Assembly: GCA_016617785.1 (NCBI GenBank)
Contig: JADILM010000010.1
Coordinates: 62,001 to 126,000, forward strand
Length of the DNA: 64,000 nucleotides
Reading direction: 5' to 3'
From: Sporobolomyces roseus
Lineage: Eukaryota; Basidiomycota; Microbotryomycetes; Sporidiobolales; Sporidiobolaceae
A program made the translations under genes and the position numbers. The notes under the pieces are model-generated. The model was given only the letters and a program-made list of their open reading frames with translations, was not told the origin of the DNA and made no database searches. Below are positions 1-10,286 of this stretch, one piece after another; positions within the stretch are counted from its first letter, which is position 1; each line of letters opens with the position of its first letter.

Positions 1-197
1 TCAGTTTCAGCCGCAACTAGTTTGAACTGCAGCTTGTAATATAGCCCGCTTTCGAGATGGAGAGCTCCCTTGTGTACCCTCGCTCCTTTTAGCTGCTGTT
101 CAAAAGGAGTGAATTGCCTCCACCATCCAGTGAACCTCTCTCCAGTCCCTTCCCTTGTGAACAGAGAAGATAGAGTAAAGAAGTGTAGAGAACTGAC

Positions 198-360
198 CAT
201 CCACCTCCATAGCACCTTGTTGATCTTGGTCATCGAAATCCCTCAATGGTTGTTGATCCTCTTGTAATCTTGTAGGACTAGCTACTGATCCTTGAGACTC
301 TTCTTCATCATCCGATAACTCTTCTTCGAACAAAGGGTTTCCGAATTCATCGTACTCCAT
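198..360 (-). CDS. First exon of a Snu114/EFTUD2-like U5 snRNP GTPase (partial, tentative)
   Basis: The minus strand from 360 opens with MEYDEFGNPLFEEELSDDEE, followed by acidic, Gln/Asp-rich sequence ending in AMEVDG, where a GTCAGT donor follows (exon 360 to 198). A YDEFGN motif at the extreme N-terminus followed by an acidic stretch is typical of Snu114/EFTUD2, the EF-2-like GTPase of the U5 snRNP that drives spliceosome activation. The conserved HEDK..YP block expected in the next exon is not found in the remaining 197 bases, so the rest of the gene must lie beyond the window start. The assignment rests on a short motif only; another acidic N-terminus could mimic it. Confidence 0.35.
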
Positions 361-669
361 CTGCTGTAAGTTGATGAGGGGTGATGGGAGAGAGGGAGAA
401 AGGTTGATGGGAGGAAATGGAAGGGCAGAGAGGGGGGGCGAATCAAGTTAAGTCGACAAGGGCAAGTTGGGATGCTATTTGGGCTGTCTAGAGGTTCGAC
501 GACTGAGCAAGAAGAGTTGAAGTGGGAGGAAATCAACCTCCGCCGTCGTCGTCTCGAGCAACTAAGTTTCTGCCTCCTACTTCTCACTTTCAAACACGCT
601 TGAGACGCGCTTCTGCCTATTCCTTGCGCTTCTTCTGAACCCTCTGTCTCGATCAGTTAATCAGCGAAT

Positions 670-1211
670 ATGAATACAGCTCATGAAATTGGAGTTCTCA
701 CCGTTCGTTCCCTCTCTCTCTCCTCTTTCCCCTCTCTCCCTCACGCCTGTCACTGATTCATCGAAAGGGAATGGAATCTAGGTAGCGATCAAGACACAGG
801 GCAAACAGAACGGACAAGGGAAATATGAGATTACATATGGCGATTTATTTCAAGCGACAGAACATACTCGTCAGTTCTGCTCTCACATTCTCTCGTACAC
901 ACTCAAATCGAGATGGCCTCGTCGCTGATGAGTGAGGGTTGTTACGCGTGTGTAGTGGAAGCCTTGAATGGAACACTTCGAGCAGCAAAACGACAAAAGA
1001 AGGTAAGAGTTTCTATCCCTCTCTCCTCTCCCTCCTCCTCTCCCCTTCTACTCTAGCTCGGGAGCTGACGACAATCACTCTCACTGAACAGGTAACGTAT
1101 CCCGCCGAGTTATTGATGATGCCCAAAGACAAAGACGTTTTGGTTACTCTTTTGGAGGATGGATCGGAGGAACCCAGTCATGGTGGGAAAGATCTCAAGA
1201 GTTTACCATGA
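670..1211 (+). CDS. Costars-domain actin-binding protein (ABRACL-like)
   Basis: A tiny four-exon gene: exons 670-702, 782-869, 956-1002 and 1092-1211, giving about 95 residues. The spliced protein starts MNTAHEIGVLT and aligns without gaps over its first 25 residues to the ABRACL/Costars fold. It then carries EALNGTLRAAKRQKK and VTYPAELLMM, which match the family signature EALxGTLKAAKRRKxVTYPGELL. Costars proteins are small helix-turn-helix proteins related to the C-terminal actin-binding domain of striated-muscle STARS, and they affect actin dynamics. The C-terminus is about 14 residues longer than in the animal protein. Introns 1-3 use GTTCGT, GTCAGT and GTAAGA donors. Exon 1 is only 33 nt, so gene finders may miss this gene. 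Neighbours: convergent with the secreted protein gene downstream. Confidence 0.82.
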
Positions 1212-1566
1212 GTCGAAAAAAGGATAAGTCAAGTTCAGCTTGTTCGAGGAAGGGGTTCCGCTAGGTCGGAAATCAGTTTAGTCCAGTCAAAAAGAAATTG
1301 TTGTCGTTTTCTCGCAATTCACAAATGTCAGAAGTTCTCTCTTTCACTCTCTCTGTGCCCAATTGACACCTCGATGCGGAGAGGTATGAATGGGATCGAA
1401 GAGATTAGTTCCAGCTAATCCGAACACAAAGGTACAGCAAAACTCGAGACAACCGAAACGAGTCGACAATATCATACCGATAAAGAAGAATAACGAAGAC
1501 AAACAACCTATATACACTCTATCGCTTTCTCCATCCTACTTCTTCCTTCTCCCTCTCGCGTCGAGC
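1212..1566. other. Convergent 3' intergenic region
   Basis: About 350 bases between the stop codons of the Costars gene (+) and the secreted barrel protein (-). No coding exon with splice signals and no RNA gene is visible; it presumably holds both 3' UTRs and polyadenylation signals. Confidence 0.5.
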
Positions 1567-2602
1567 CTAATTCCACCACCAGACAATTGGTAGAATCCCT
1601 GTATCGTAGTCGCCGATCGCTCCAAAAGCAGCTTCACTCAAATCCAGACTTCCAGCCGAAGCGCACGTAGGACAGGCGTCCTAAAAAATCACTCACCATC
1701 ATCAGCAACCCTCCCTTGAGCTCGAGAGAAGGAGATCGAGGAAACGTACAGCGACTGTCGCAACGACGGTTTTACCATTCGAAGTGTTTTTAATCGTTAA
1801 AGATTTCCCACAATACTTTGATTGTTTCCCCATATCACCGTACTTTTCAAGTCGAAGAAAAAGAAAGAGTCAGGAGAGAGTTCAGGGAGAGATAGAGAGA
1901 GAGAGAGAGAGAGCTTACGAGTCGATAATCCAGTGCAACGATAAAAGCTGAATCTGGGTTCACTTTACCACCTAATTCCTCACAAAAAAACACGTTCCAA
2001 TCAGCCTCGAAACAACTCGTTATAGAATAAACAGAGAGTTCTAAGTAAAACTTACAAGCACCGGCAACTCCATTCTGAAAGAAATAAGTAGCTTCACCCT
2101 TGAACGTCGATGCTTGAGTCGGAGTCTGTACCGCTGCACTCGTCGTAGTCGTCGTCGTCGTCGTCGTCGTAGGTTTGGGTTGTAGTGCAGCGAGTGAAGC
2201 AGAATAATTTGGATTCTTTGGGTTCAAGATCGCTTTAGGGTTACGAACTACCGCTTTCCCATCAGAGTAATCATCTGGATTAAACACATCCTCCTCTTCT
2301 TCAGGTACTTCGGCGGGAGTCTCGGCGAATGAAGAACCTTCTTGAAGTGAATCGTCGTCGGAGGAGGAGGAAGAAGTATCGAGAACAATGAGTCCTTCGT
2401 CCCCTACATTCAGGGAGATTGAGCGTTTGATGAGGAGAGGTAGGGAGTCTTGTTGGATATCAGAGAGGGAGGGGAGGAAGGATGGGTATCGCCAGGAACC
2501 GGAGACGTCGAGTTCTGCTGAAGAGGAAGAGGGATAGGATGAAAGAGGGAGAGCACGGGTGAGGGTGAGGAGGGAGAGGGCGAGAGTAGTGGGGAGAATC
2601 AT
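1567..2602 (-). CDS. Secreted double-psi beta-barrel (RlpA/expansin-like) protein
   Basis: Four exons on the minus strand: 2602-2056, 1971-1919, 1842-1750 and 1680-1567. Residues 1-20 (MILPTTLALSLLTLTRALPL) form a signal peptide. A long Ser/Asp/Glu-rich, probably disordered linker follows, then a run of ten threonines encoded by a GTC-type microsatellite. The C-terminal domain reads GEATYFFQNGVAGACGK, FIVALDYRLYGD, CGKSLTIKNTSNGKTVVATV, ACPTCASAGSLDLSEAAFG, IGDYDTGILPIVWWW. This is the double-psi beta-barrel of barwin/expansin/RlpA-like secreted fungal proteins, with the usual Cys pattern and LDLS..AF motif. Such proteins act at the cell wall or outside the cell, some as effectors or protease inhibitors; which applies here is not visible. 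There is no cellulose-binding domain. Confidence 0.85.
1889..1913. repeat. GA/CT dinucleotide repeat in intron
   Basis: A run of GA units (CT on the coding strand) just inside the 5' end of the second intron of the secreted barrel protein gene. Similar CT-rich runs sit in introns throughout the window. Confidence 0.8.
2141..2171. repeat. GTC trinucleotide microsatellite encoding a Thr run
   Basis: Consecutive GTC units on the plus strand are read as ACG (Thr) codons on the coding minus strand, producing the Thr run just before the barrel domain. Length variation here would lengthen or shorten a probable O-glycosylated linker without a frameshift. Confidence 0.85.
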
Positions 2603-4034
2603 GTTGAGTGAGTTGAGGAGGAAGACTGGCTAGCAGAGAAGGTGAAGGACGAAAGAAAGGAAGAAGAAGGAGCACGACCGGCGTGTAGTTGGGAAGAAAG
2701 GCGAAAGAAGAAGAGGAAGAGAAGGAATGAACGACGACGACGATATGTAAGGAGAAAGGACGAAGAAGGGAACCAAGAAGCCCGAAGCGAAAGCGAAGAG
2801 ATCAAGATAAAATAGCGGAAGCGAAGACCAGAGGAGAAGGGAAAGAAATGGTGATGATGACCGAGTAAGATAACCGGAAGGAGCAAGTCAACGACGACGT
2901 TTGTTCATAGTGTTTGATCGAGGACTGCGAATGATAGCGTGCGTGAACGTCAAAGAGAGATTGATCAATCCCACGCGAAGTTGCGCAGATCTCCTATGTC
3001 CGAATCCGTCCTTGATTGATTGAACGCGAGTCCTTGCTCAGTCGAAACCGGGATCCCAACTCCGAATCTGTATCAGTAAGGGAAATCCCTTGCGAAACGA
3101 ATTCGAACTCCAAGCCTCTCCAACTCGAGTTGACCAATTCCAACCCTAATGCCCTAATGAAGGTTGCATACAATCTCCAAGTAATCAATTAAGCTCGTGG
3201 AGAGCTCGAACGGGATAATGCGAGGTGATTTGAGGACGGAAAGGGAGAGATGGCGAGTTAGAAGAGGAGGCGAGTTGGAACTGGACGGATTCGGTTGATT
3301 GCGATTCCACTTGATGTAGATCGCTGTGAGAGTTCAGTTGCAGATCTTCTTCGTGTCGTAGTGGTGCAGAACGAGAGTGAGGGGTTGAGGAAGAGGGAAG
3401 AGCTTGTGCGATTTTTCGAGAGAATCATGAAGGGTTAGCTTCCACCCAATCACTCCGCTCTTGCGAATACTATCTAGACCATCACACAAGCTCAATCGAT
3501 CCGTCAACGAGCGCTCAGCGCTCGACATCCCTTGATGTTTCTGTCGAGGTTTCGTTTTCTCATCGCTAAACTCGAAGGACGCCTCATTGAAGCCATACTA
3601 CCATACACGGTCGATCTTGTGCGGCTTACGCAGGTACCCGCATAGCGAAGTTGGGCATACTCTGCTTTGACGGGTCTTTGTTTTCGTTCAGAGACGACTC
3701 TCGAGCTCCTCCACTTCGACCTCTATCGCCGCTCTAGTCTTCAGACGACGGGGATGCTACTCTCCGCTTCGATCTCGTGTCCGGTGGAGATGGGCGAAAC
3801 GGAGTGGCTCCGATGTAATCTTGCAACCAAATTTTCTCTTTCTCCTGTCTTATGCGACGACCCACTTTCAAGCTCTCCGTTTCCCCTATCTCCGGACCAA
3901 GAACGAGTCGGTGTGCTCGTACCGCTTTCATTGATCGACCCCGCGGGAACCGGTTACAGAGTCTCATTCAGCTTCCCGCCAGGTTTCCGCTTTGTCTTCC
4001 TCTTCTTCGTTTCTCTCCAATTCCGCAGAGCCAG
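2603..4034. other. Intergenic/divergent promoter region
   Basis: Between the start of the secreted barrel gene (-) and the next plus-strand gene. Short open frames occur on both strands but none shows domain motifs or consistent splice joints. It probably contains two divergent promoters and 5' UTRs; the first 300 bases upstream of 2602 are purine-rich. An unrecognised 5' exon of the downstream gene could lie at about 3660-4030. Confidence 0.4.
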
Positions 4035-5290
4035 ATGGACATAAAGGGCCCACTCCCAACGAGGGAATCGGTTTATGCAAGGCCGGAGGACTACCCTTAT
4101 GTGAGCATTTGGTCTTTCTCCGTTTTCGCAGAGGCCGCAAGCTGATTTCCTCCTCACACAGGTTGTGGCACCAAAAAAGGCGAACACTCATGAAGAGGAG
4201 CGCGATATTCGAGCATTCATCCTCATGATGTGGCAACGATGTCAATTGGTCGTTGACGTTGAGGACCCTGCTAAAGTTGATATCGGCGTTGCGAAACTTG
4301 CCGACCACGAGATCCACCGTCGTAAGTCGTCGACCTCGACATTAGCGCACCTCGTACTCATGTGATCTCGAGCGCTCGACAGGTCTCGGAACCCAAGCTG
4401 TACCCAGGGCTGCCTACTACGACGTTTCGGGCCTCCCCTTCCGCATGTTCTATCGACTCACTGGAAACGACCGGAGAATTGAAGCTCCACTCAAAGTATT
4501 TGGTCGTCGATACCTTTCCGGCAGTCAGCAAAATAACGTTACTGGACAAGCAAAGAGAGCCCAAGCATGGGCAAAGCTGGCCGACCAACAGAGCGACCCT
4601 ATCCATCTCAATTCGGGACACCATCTTCCTACTCATGGAGCTTTCCCACGATGTGTTCAGCTGATCACTTCTGCTCCTGATGGAAGCGGAACGCACAATA
4701 ACGCGAAGCTTCCTAATGACCAATGGCGAAACAGTCTAGATTTCACAATTGGGACTGGTCCTCCCTCTGGTAAGTTTCCACCTCTCTCTTTTGGCTCTCT
4801 TCTCCTGCGACTGACTGTCAAATTTGCTGGTGCTGTGCCCAGGTCACAGAACGAAATGGACTCAGATGGAAATCCTCGTTAGTGAAGACGATCCTGTTTT
4901 CTCCAGAGGTTTCGTGGAGGATAGTGGTAAAATTCCAGTCTTCCGCGATGATCGTCGAGAAGGGTCCCCCTCGTCGGCTCTTGTGACTCTCCTACGGCGT
5001 GATGCTCACGACGAGCGCGGACACCTAGTAGGACATCCCGCTTTCTTTTTCGTTCGCATCGAGAAAGTTGGGAACAAGTATGTTCCTTGGAGAGGCCCTC
5101 CTGGTCATCCTCAACCTCCTGGTGGAGGTGCCTCGAGCTCTGTAAGCTTCTGATTTCTCTCATCATTTCATCCGATATCGAAACTGAAATTGTTGCTTGT
5201 ACAAAGTTCTCGCTCGGGAGACGTCGATCCTACTCGAACGGTTCTGCCAACGTCCTCACTCACCGCAAGAACTTTATCTATGGAATGTGA
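4035..5290 (+). CDS. Hypothetical protein, five exons, family not recognised
   Basis: Proposed exons 4035-4100, 4162-4321, 4383-4769, 4843-5141 and 5207-5290 give about 330 residues in one continuous frame (phases 0, 1, 1, 0). The start MDIKGPLPTRESVYA is the first ATG of the frame close to the first clear donor; an upstream start is possible because the frame stays open to about 3850. The middle has VPRAAYYDVSGLPFRMFYRL and HHLPTHGAFPRC; the C-terminal part has HPAFFFVRIEKVGNKYVPW and a PGHPQPPGGG linker, ending KNFIYGM. I see no signal peptide, membrane segment, coiled coil or enzyme motif. The last exon is the least certain, because a different acceptor would change its frame. I do not recognise a family. 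Confidence 0.6.
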
Positions 5291-5613
5291 CCACCTCTCG
5301 TCGATATTCATCCAGTTTCATTTCGTAGTCGTTGAATCTGTTTGTGTCTTCGAGCCCTTGACCTCCCTCTCTTCTTAGCGCGTCTCGGATAGACTGCCTC
5401 CTTGTTTCTTTTGGACACCTCCAATATCCCTTCCTCGGTTAATCTCGATCAGTGCTTTCTGACAATGGACTTGCTTCGCTTTCACCCTCTTTACGACCGA
5501 CGACGACGAAACGAACGAGGGAATCGAGACCACTCTGCACAGACTTCAATCCATACACAGATATACTTTGCACAACGAAACGGAAAGGAGCTATATTTTT
5601 AACCTGGCATTCT

Positions 5614-7331
5614 CTATTCTCGAACACCCAACTTATCCAAAGCTCTCGCACCTTGCTCTTGCCATTCCTCGCGACTGACCCAGAACGCAGGTTGATCCTT
5701 CATGATATCGGCAAGAACGGCACTGGAATTAAGCGAATTAGATCAGCGATCGAGGAAAGACTCTGAGGATGGAGGAAATGAGAACTCACCCTCCCAAGTA
5801 AACCATGTGCTTTCGTCGAGGAGGGTCTTCAATTCGGATCTTGAATTTCTAGATATGAGCCGATAGCAGCATTCATCAGTCTTGAGTCGAAAGTGCGAAA
5901 GTTTCGAAAAGTGAAAAGGGAGACGAACGCTTAATCGTTCAGGATCTCCATGTAGAACTCTCGAGAAGTACAGCTGCTTCATCTCCTTCTCCAACCTCGA
6001 AGGTAATCCAGGGTACATCGAACTACCTCCTGAAAGGACGATGTGTTTGTACAATTCCGATCGAACATCGACAGGTGCAGCTTGAACCGTATTGAAGAGC
6101 ATTTCTGAGCGAGTGAGAGCGAGGTAAGTTGCGATGGACGAGATTAGGTGGGAGGAGATAGCGACTAACCAGCTACACCAGGTTGTTCAACGTCGACGAG
6201 ATGAGGCTGGAACATGCATTCAGGTGCCTCGAATCGTTCTGAACCAACCTTGATGACTCGTCCATCGGGAAGCTACGTACGCAACCGACTATCTCAGCTT
6301 AGAATAGAAACAAACAGCTAAGGTAGTCCGTCGACGTACCTCGTAGTTCTCAACCAAGCAAGTAGTCTCTTCCGACAATCGCTTGTCAAGATCCAAATCG
6401 TATCTATGCGATACTATCTCTGTCAGTCTCATATTCGGCGAGGGAACAAGCAGAAGTAAGCTTACGAAGTGTAACACAATTTCTCTTTGATTTGTCTGAC
6501 CGTTTCGAAATCCGCCGTTCGGTTGAAAGCGTATCCCCTCATCAACAACAACTTGATCAAGTATCGAGTGACGTCGCGACCGGCAACATCGAGTCGCTTC
6601 GTCAAGTGAGGAAGAGCGAATCCATCGTAAACTGGCACAATGTGAGTAACTCCATCCCCCGAATCGACGACAACTCCAGTTTGAAGACCTAAATACACGT
6701 CGACTTCACGATCAACGAATGTATCAGATAGAAAAGTAACGATGGAGTGCTTACCCTGAGCGTAAAGAGTGAGTACAGCTTGAATAGCGACATAAATTCC
6801 ACCGAAACCGTAATCTTCAAACATGACTTCTGCCATTTTCTCCCTATTCTTCGTAGGATTCATCGGAGGTTCCGTCAACAAGATCTTCCTCCCCTGCGGA
6901 TCGACCCTCAATTTCTCCTGGAAAGTGTAGTCCCATAAAAGTTTCATATCGTCCCAGTTCTTGACGATTCCGTGTTCCATCGGTTGAGTGAGTTGGAGGT
7001 AAGATCGGTTCTCGGAGGCGAGATCTCCAACCATGATATCTTGGATCGCGGCTGATGAAGAGTTGTTGCCTCGTTCTTCCGCTCGGAGAATAGGTCGACC
7101 GATGATGGATGGGAAAACATGAGCAGGGAAATCTGCGGGGATGAGCGTAAGTTTCGACGTCGGAATGGCCGGGATCGAAAGGAAGCTCACTTGATCCTGC
7201 GTAACCACATTTGACGAACTACGCGAATAGAAAGAGAGTGTGAGTTTCGACGAGAAAGAGTGAAAACGAAGATTTGAAAAGCTTACACCTGTACCGTTAT
7301 CGACGACTAACGGAGTATCGTATTCTGCCAT
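5614..7331 (-). CDS. ARP2: Actin-related protein 2 (Arp2/3 complex)
   Basis: Nine exons on the minus strand: 7331-7287, 7218-7191, 7132-6755, 6688-6466, 6403-6340, 6272-6170, 6104-5929, 5848-5790 and 5722-5614. The protein begins [15 protein letters not shown] and continues [18 protein letters not shown], the actin-fold phosphate loop. It then shows [91 protein letters not shown] and [17 protein letters not shown]. These follow Arp2 closely, and the PPRRKHMV block is characteristic of Arp2 rather than actin. Arp2 pairs with Arp3 as the nucleating dimer of branched actin filaments, in cortical patches. Exon 2 is only 28 nt. All splice phases join cleanly, so the gene looks intact. It faces the F-box cluster across a roughly 1 kb divergent spacer. 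Confidence 0.95.
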
Positions 7332-8395
7332 CTTTGTTTATCGAGACTATAGGCAGGAGAAGAGCCTTGTATCAGTCTGTAGCTCTCAGGGAAGACTGCG
7401 AAAGTTGTTTTGGCTCGAGGCCGAGACGAGCTGAACGACGAGATTTCGCTGCCTTCTCCGCTAATCGGAACCGTAGAGCTAAACCCTATGCCTCCCTCGT
7501 GTGTCTAGCCTCCGCTCGTCCTGTCCCGGTTCGAGAAGTCGTCGCTCCACCTCATCGGTTGATCCCCTTTCTAATCTCCCTTGCTCCTGACGGCTTGAAG
7601 CAGATCCACACTCTGTTCATCCTTGTATCGTCCCATCTCTGCTATTCAGCTCTCCCAAGTTAATGCGAGCTGTCGGAACCGAATCTCATCGTGTCATACC
7701 GAATTCCTCCTTCTCCCTTCCCTCCTTCGAGACATTCCCAATGTGATCCATTATGCGGTGATTCTAGCTTACTGTGAAGGTAAAGGGTGCTTGTGTGCGT
7801 GTAGAGAGAGTTGAGGTTCGAGGTGGGGAGTTTCGAGATGACGATGGAAACCGATTGAACTGATTCTGCTGATGTTCTGAAGGTGTTCGCCGGTCTAGTG
7901 AGGTTTCTATCGAGCTATTGAGATCGTCTGCTGTCTCCCAAGCGGAATCGAGGTGAAGTGGGAGAACCCAAACCTTCGCTCGCTTTTTCTGCTTCTACCA
8001 ACTGCAAGTTCGACTCTCGAAACAGCGGAACCGCTCTGGGCAGCCAACAGATACCTAAGAGAACTATCGACCCTTCTCTCGATTGGGTTCCACTACTTGC
8101 GCTTCCCTCAGATCTCGTTTTCGAAAGTTCTCCTTCGCTCTTCTCCTCGGCTCGATTAGGCTCGCCGTTCGACCTGCATCGTGAGTTCTGATCTATTCAC
8201 ACTCCCTACGAGCTTTCTCACGGCCCTCTCTTTGCGTTCCCAGCTGTCAACGAATTTCCTCCAAAACTTCGTTTCTCGGCGGACAGGGAGAACCTATCCT
8301 CTCGATGTCTGGTGAAGGTGATACTAGCTCTGGCCTCTTATATCGCTATCTCGACGAAGCGATCTGACGGTCGCTCGTTCTCGAATCTTTAGCAG
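7332..8395. other. Divergent spacer between ARP2 and F-box gene A1
   Basis: Upstream of both neighbours. A 74-codon open frame from an ATG at 7958 ends at a good GTGAGT donor at about 8179 in phase 1, which could join the next exon at 8396. It may therefore be an extra 5' exon of the F-box gene, or just 5' UTR. Nothing else is recognisable. Confidence 0.35.
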
Positions 8396-9945
8396 TAGCC
8401 GATCGAACGAACTCCGAATGGGCGAATCCTCCGCAGAAGCGAGTCAAGCATGAAGACGGAGCAGAAGCGCCATCAGGCGATGGTGCGTGTCGCTTATTGT
8501 ATCTGGTGAAAGTGGAGCTTACTGATCACATCGGGCTGTCGTGACAGATCGTTCCTCCGTTCGACCTCCGACATCTTTCCTCGATTTACCCGACGACATC
8601 CTCCTCCCCATCTTCGAAGAGTTCTACGAGCAGCGCTACGAGTCTATCACTCCCACGACGCCCCTTCGGATCGCCGAAATCCTCATTACGAAACGAATCT
8701 TCTTCCTCGCTCGTCCCCTCTGGCACCGACGGCTATCGATCTCGGAGGCGCAACTCGATGCGAGACTGTCTGGACTACTCGAGGACAAGACGAGACAAAC
8801 ATCTTTATGCAACCTCGAGATCCCCTTGAATAATTCGCACGCAAACCTCACGAAGTCCCTCATCTTACTCCTCCCTCGCCTAACGAAAGTATCCCTATCC
8901 ATCGCCGACGATATCACGAAGGATGCTCGCAACGCGATGGCGGACCGGCTTGCTACCATTCGCACCCTACGGCACATCGTCCTGAACTCGACAAGCGAAA
9001 TGGACACTGTGATTCGGTTACGGAGTCGCTTCCACTCTCGGAGTCCGTTTCGTGGTTCACCAAAGATTTCGTTTGGTGAAGGTGGGATCATATTGTTCGC
9101 AGAGGAGCAGACTGAGGATCACAGTACTCTCATGTACCGGTCCTCAACGAAGTATCAGCTCCAGTACATAGGAAGCCTTTGGCGGGCAGCTCGGTCCTTC
9201 GACTTCCAAGGTGGAACCGGATTCGCAATATCGAGTAACCTATTGATTGAGACATTGAGACAAGCGCTTACTCCCTACACGGTGCGTACGGCACAGATAT
9301 TCTTGCGATGCTTTACTGAACCTGAGAATTTCGCTTGTAGCATGATTCCGACAATCTCGATCATCTCCCTTTGCACCGACTCGCCATGGATCTTCCAAGC
9401 TCAAGCAAACCCCAATCCGTGACAAGACTCTTCACTCCTGACACTTTGCGATCCTTTTTCACCCTGTTGGAGGGAACTCGACTTTGTCACCTCGAGCTAC
9501 GACGTTTATCGACGCTGCCCCAGCTAGCTGAGGCAACCCGTCTTCCGACTGTCCAGCTTTTGCGACTGTCTGGCCCGGTCGACTTGACAATACCGGTACG
9601 TTGTCTGATCTTTCATCGGGAGAATCGCTCATCTAACCACCATTCTTCGCCGAGTAGAATGCCTTTCCCTCACTACTCGCTCTCCTGAACTGCTTCCCAT
9701 CCCTCCGACAGCTTCATCTCGTCGGCTCCTTCTTCAGCACCGACAATCTCCCTGCTGATTCAATGTCGAAATTCGAAACGATGCCTCTCTATTTCCACTA
9801 CCCTCAACTCTGCACTCTTCTGACCTACCTTCGCGAATCTCAAGTACTCATCTTCAGCTATCGCGGATTGCGCGAGGACAGGGAAATGAGGTGGACGAGG
9901 TTGACGGCGAAAGACGAATTCGATCGGGATTGTTGGACGCTCTGA
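8396..9945 (+). CDS. F-box protein, subfamily A (copy A1)
   Basis: Exons 8396-8482 (5' end uncertain), 8548-9281, 9341-9595 and 9658-9945. The N-terminal exon is basic and probably disordered. The F-box follows at the start of the large exon: SFLDLPDDILLPIFEEFYE, then a helical region ending LWHRRLSISEAQLDARLSGL. The rest is leucine-rich (repeats such as LPRLTKVSLSI and LPQLAEATRLPTVQLLRLSG), like the substrate-binding region of LRR F-box proteins. The C-terminus is REMRWTRLTAKDEFDRDCWTL, shared by every subfamily A copy. F-box proteins bring substrates to Skp1-Cul1 ubiquitin ligases; the target is unknown. I did not find the initiator: other A copies start at an AT|G split codon, whereas here the frame runs upstream and may begin at 7958. 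Confidence 0.75.
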
Positions 9946-10286
9946 ACGCGAAAAGATGGGAAGTAGGATAATCTCAAACGGATCTATGTGTTGTCGTCTA
10001 TATCATCCTACAATCGTAATATGTCTTCTCTTGTTCTCGCAGTGGAGAGCGAGAGGCTGCTCTGCGAACCGAGACTTTTCGCTTTTCGCAAGTTGATCGA
10101 TGACTACAAATTCGGTTTAACGATTGCTTCTGGCACGGACATGCCTCTCTGTACGTTCTCGCGCTACTTCGAATCTCTTCAGATGTGATCGCGGTTGAAA
10201 CGACTGCTCGAGGAGAGGTTCGCTTTCTCCTTCCTACCAAACTCGCTGCTTCGACTCAACGCCTCCTAAGCAGATCTTGGACTGTC

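Noticed and set aside
2599..2886. 95-codon minus-strand frame upstream of the secreted barrel protein
   Set aside because: Probably 5' UTR/promoter sequence; low-complexity Phe/Ser/Leu reading of purine-rich DNA with no homology seen.
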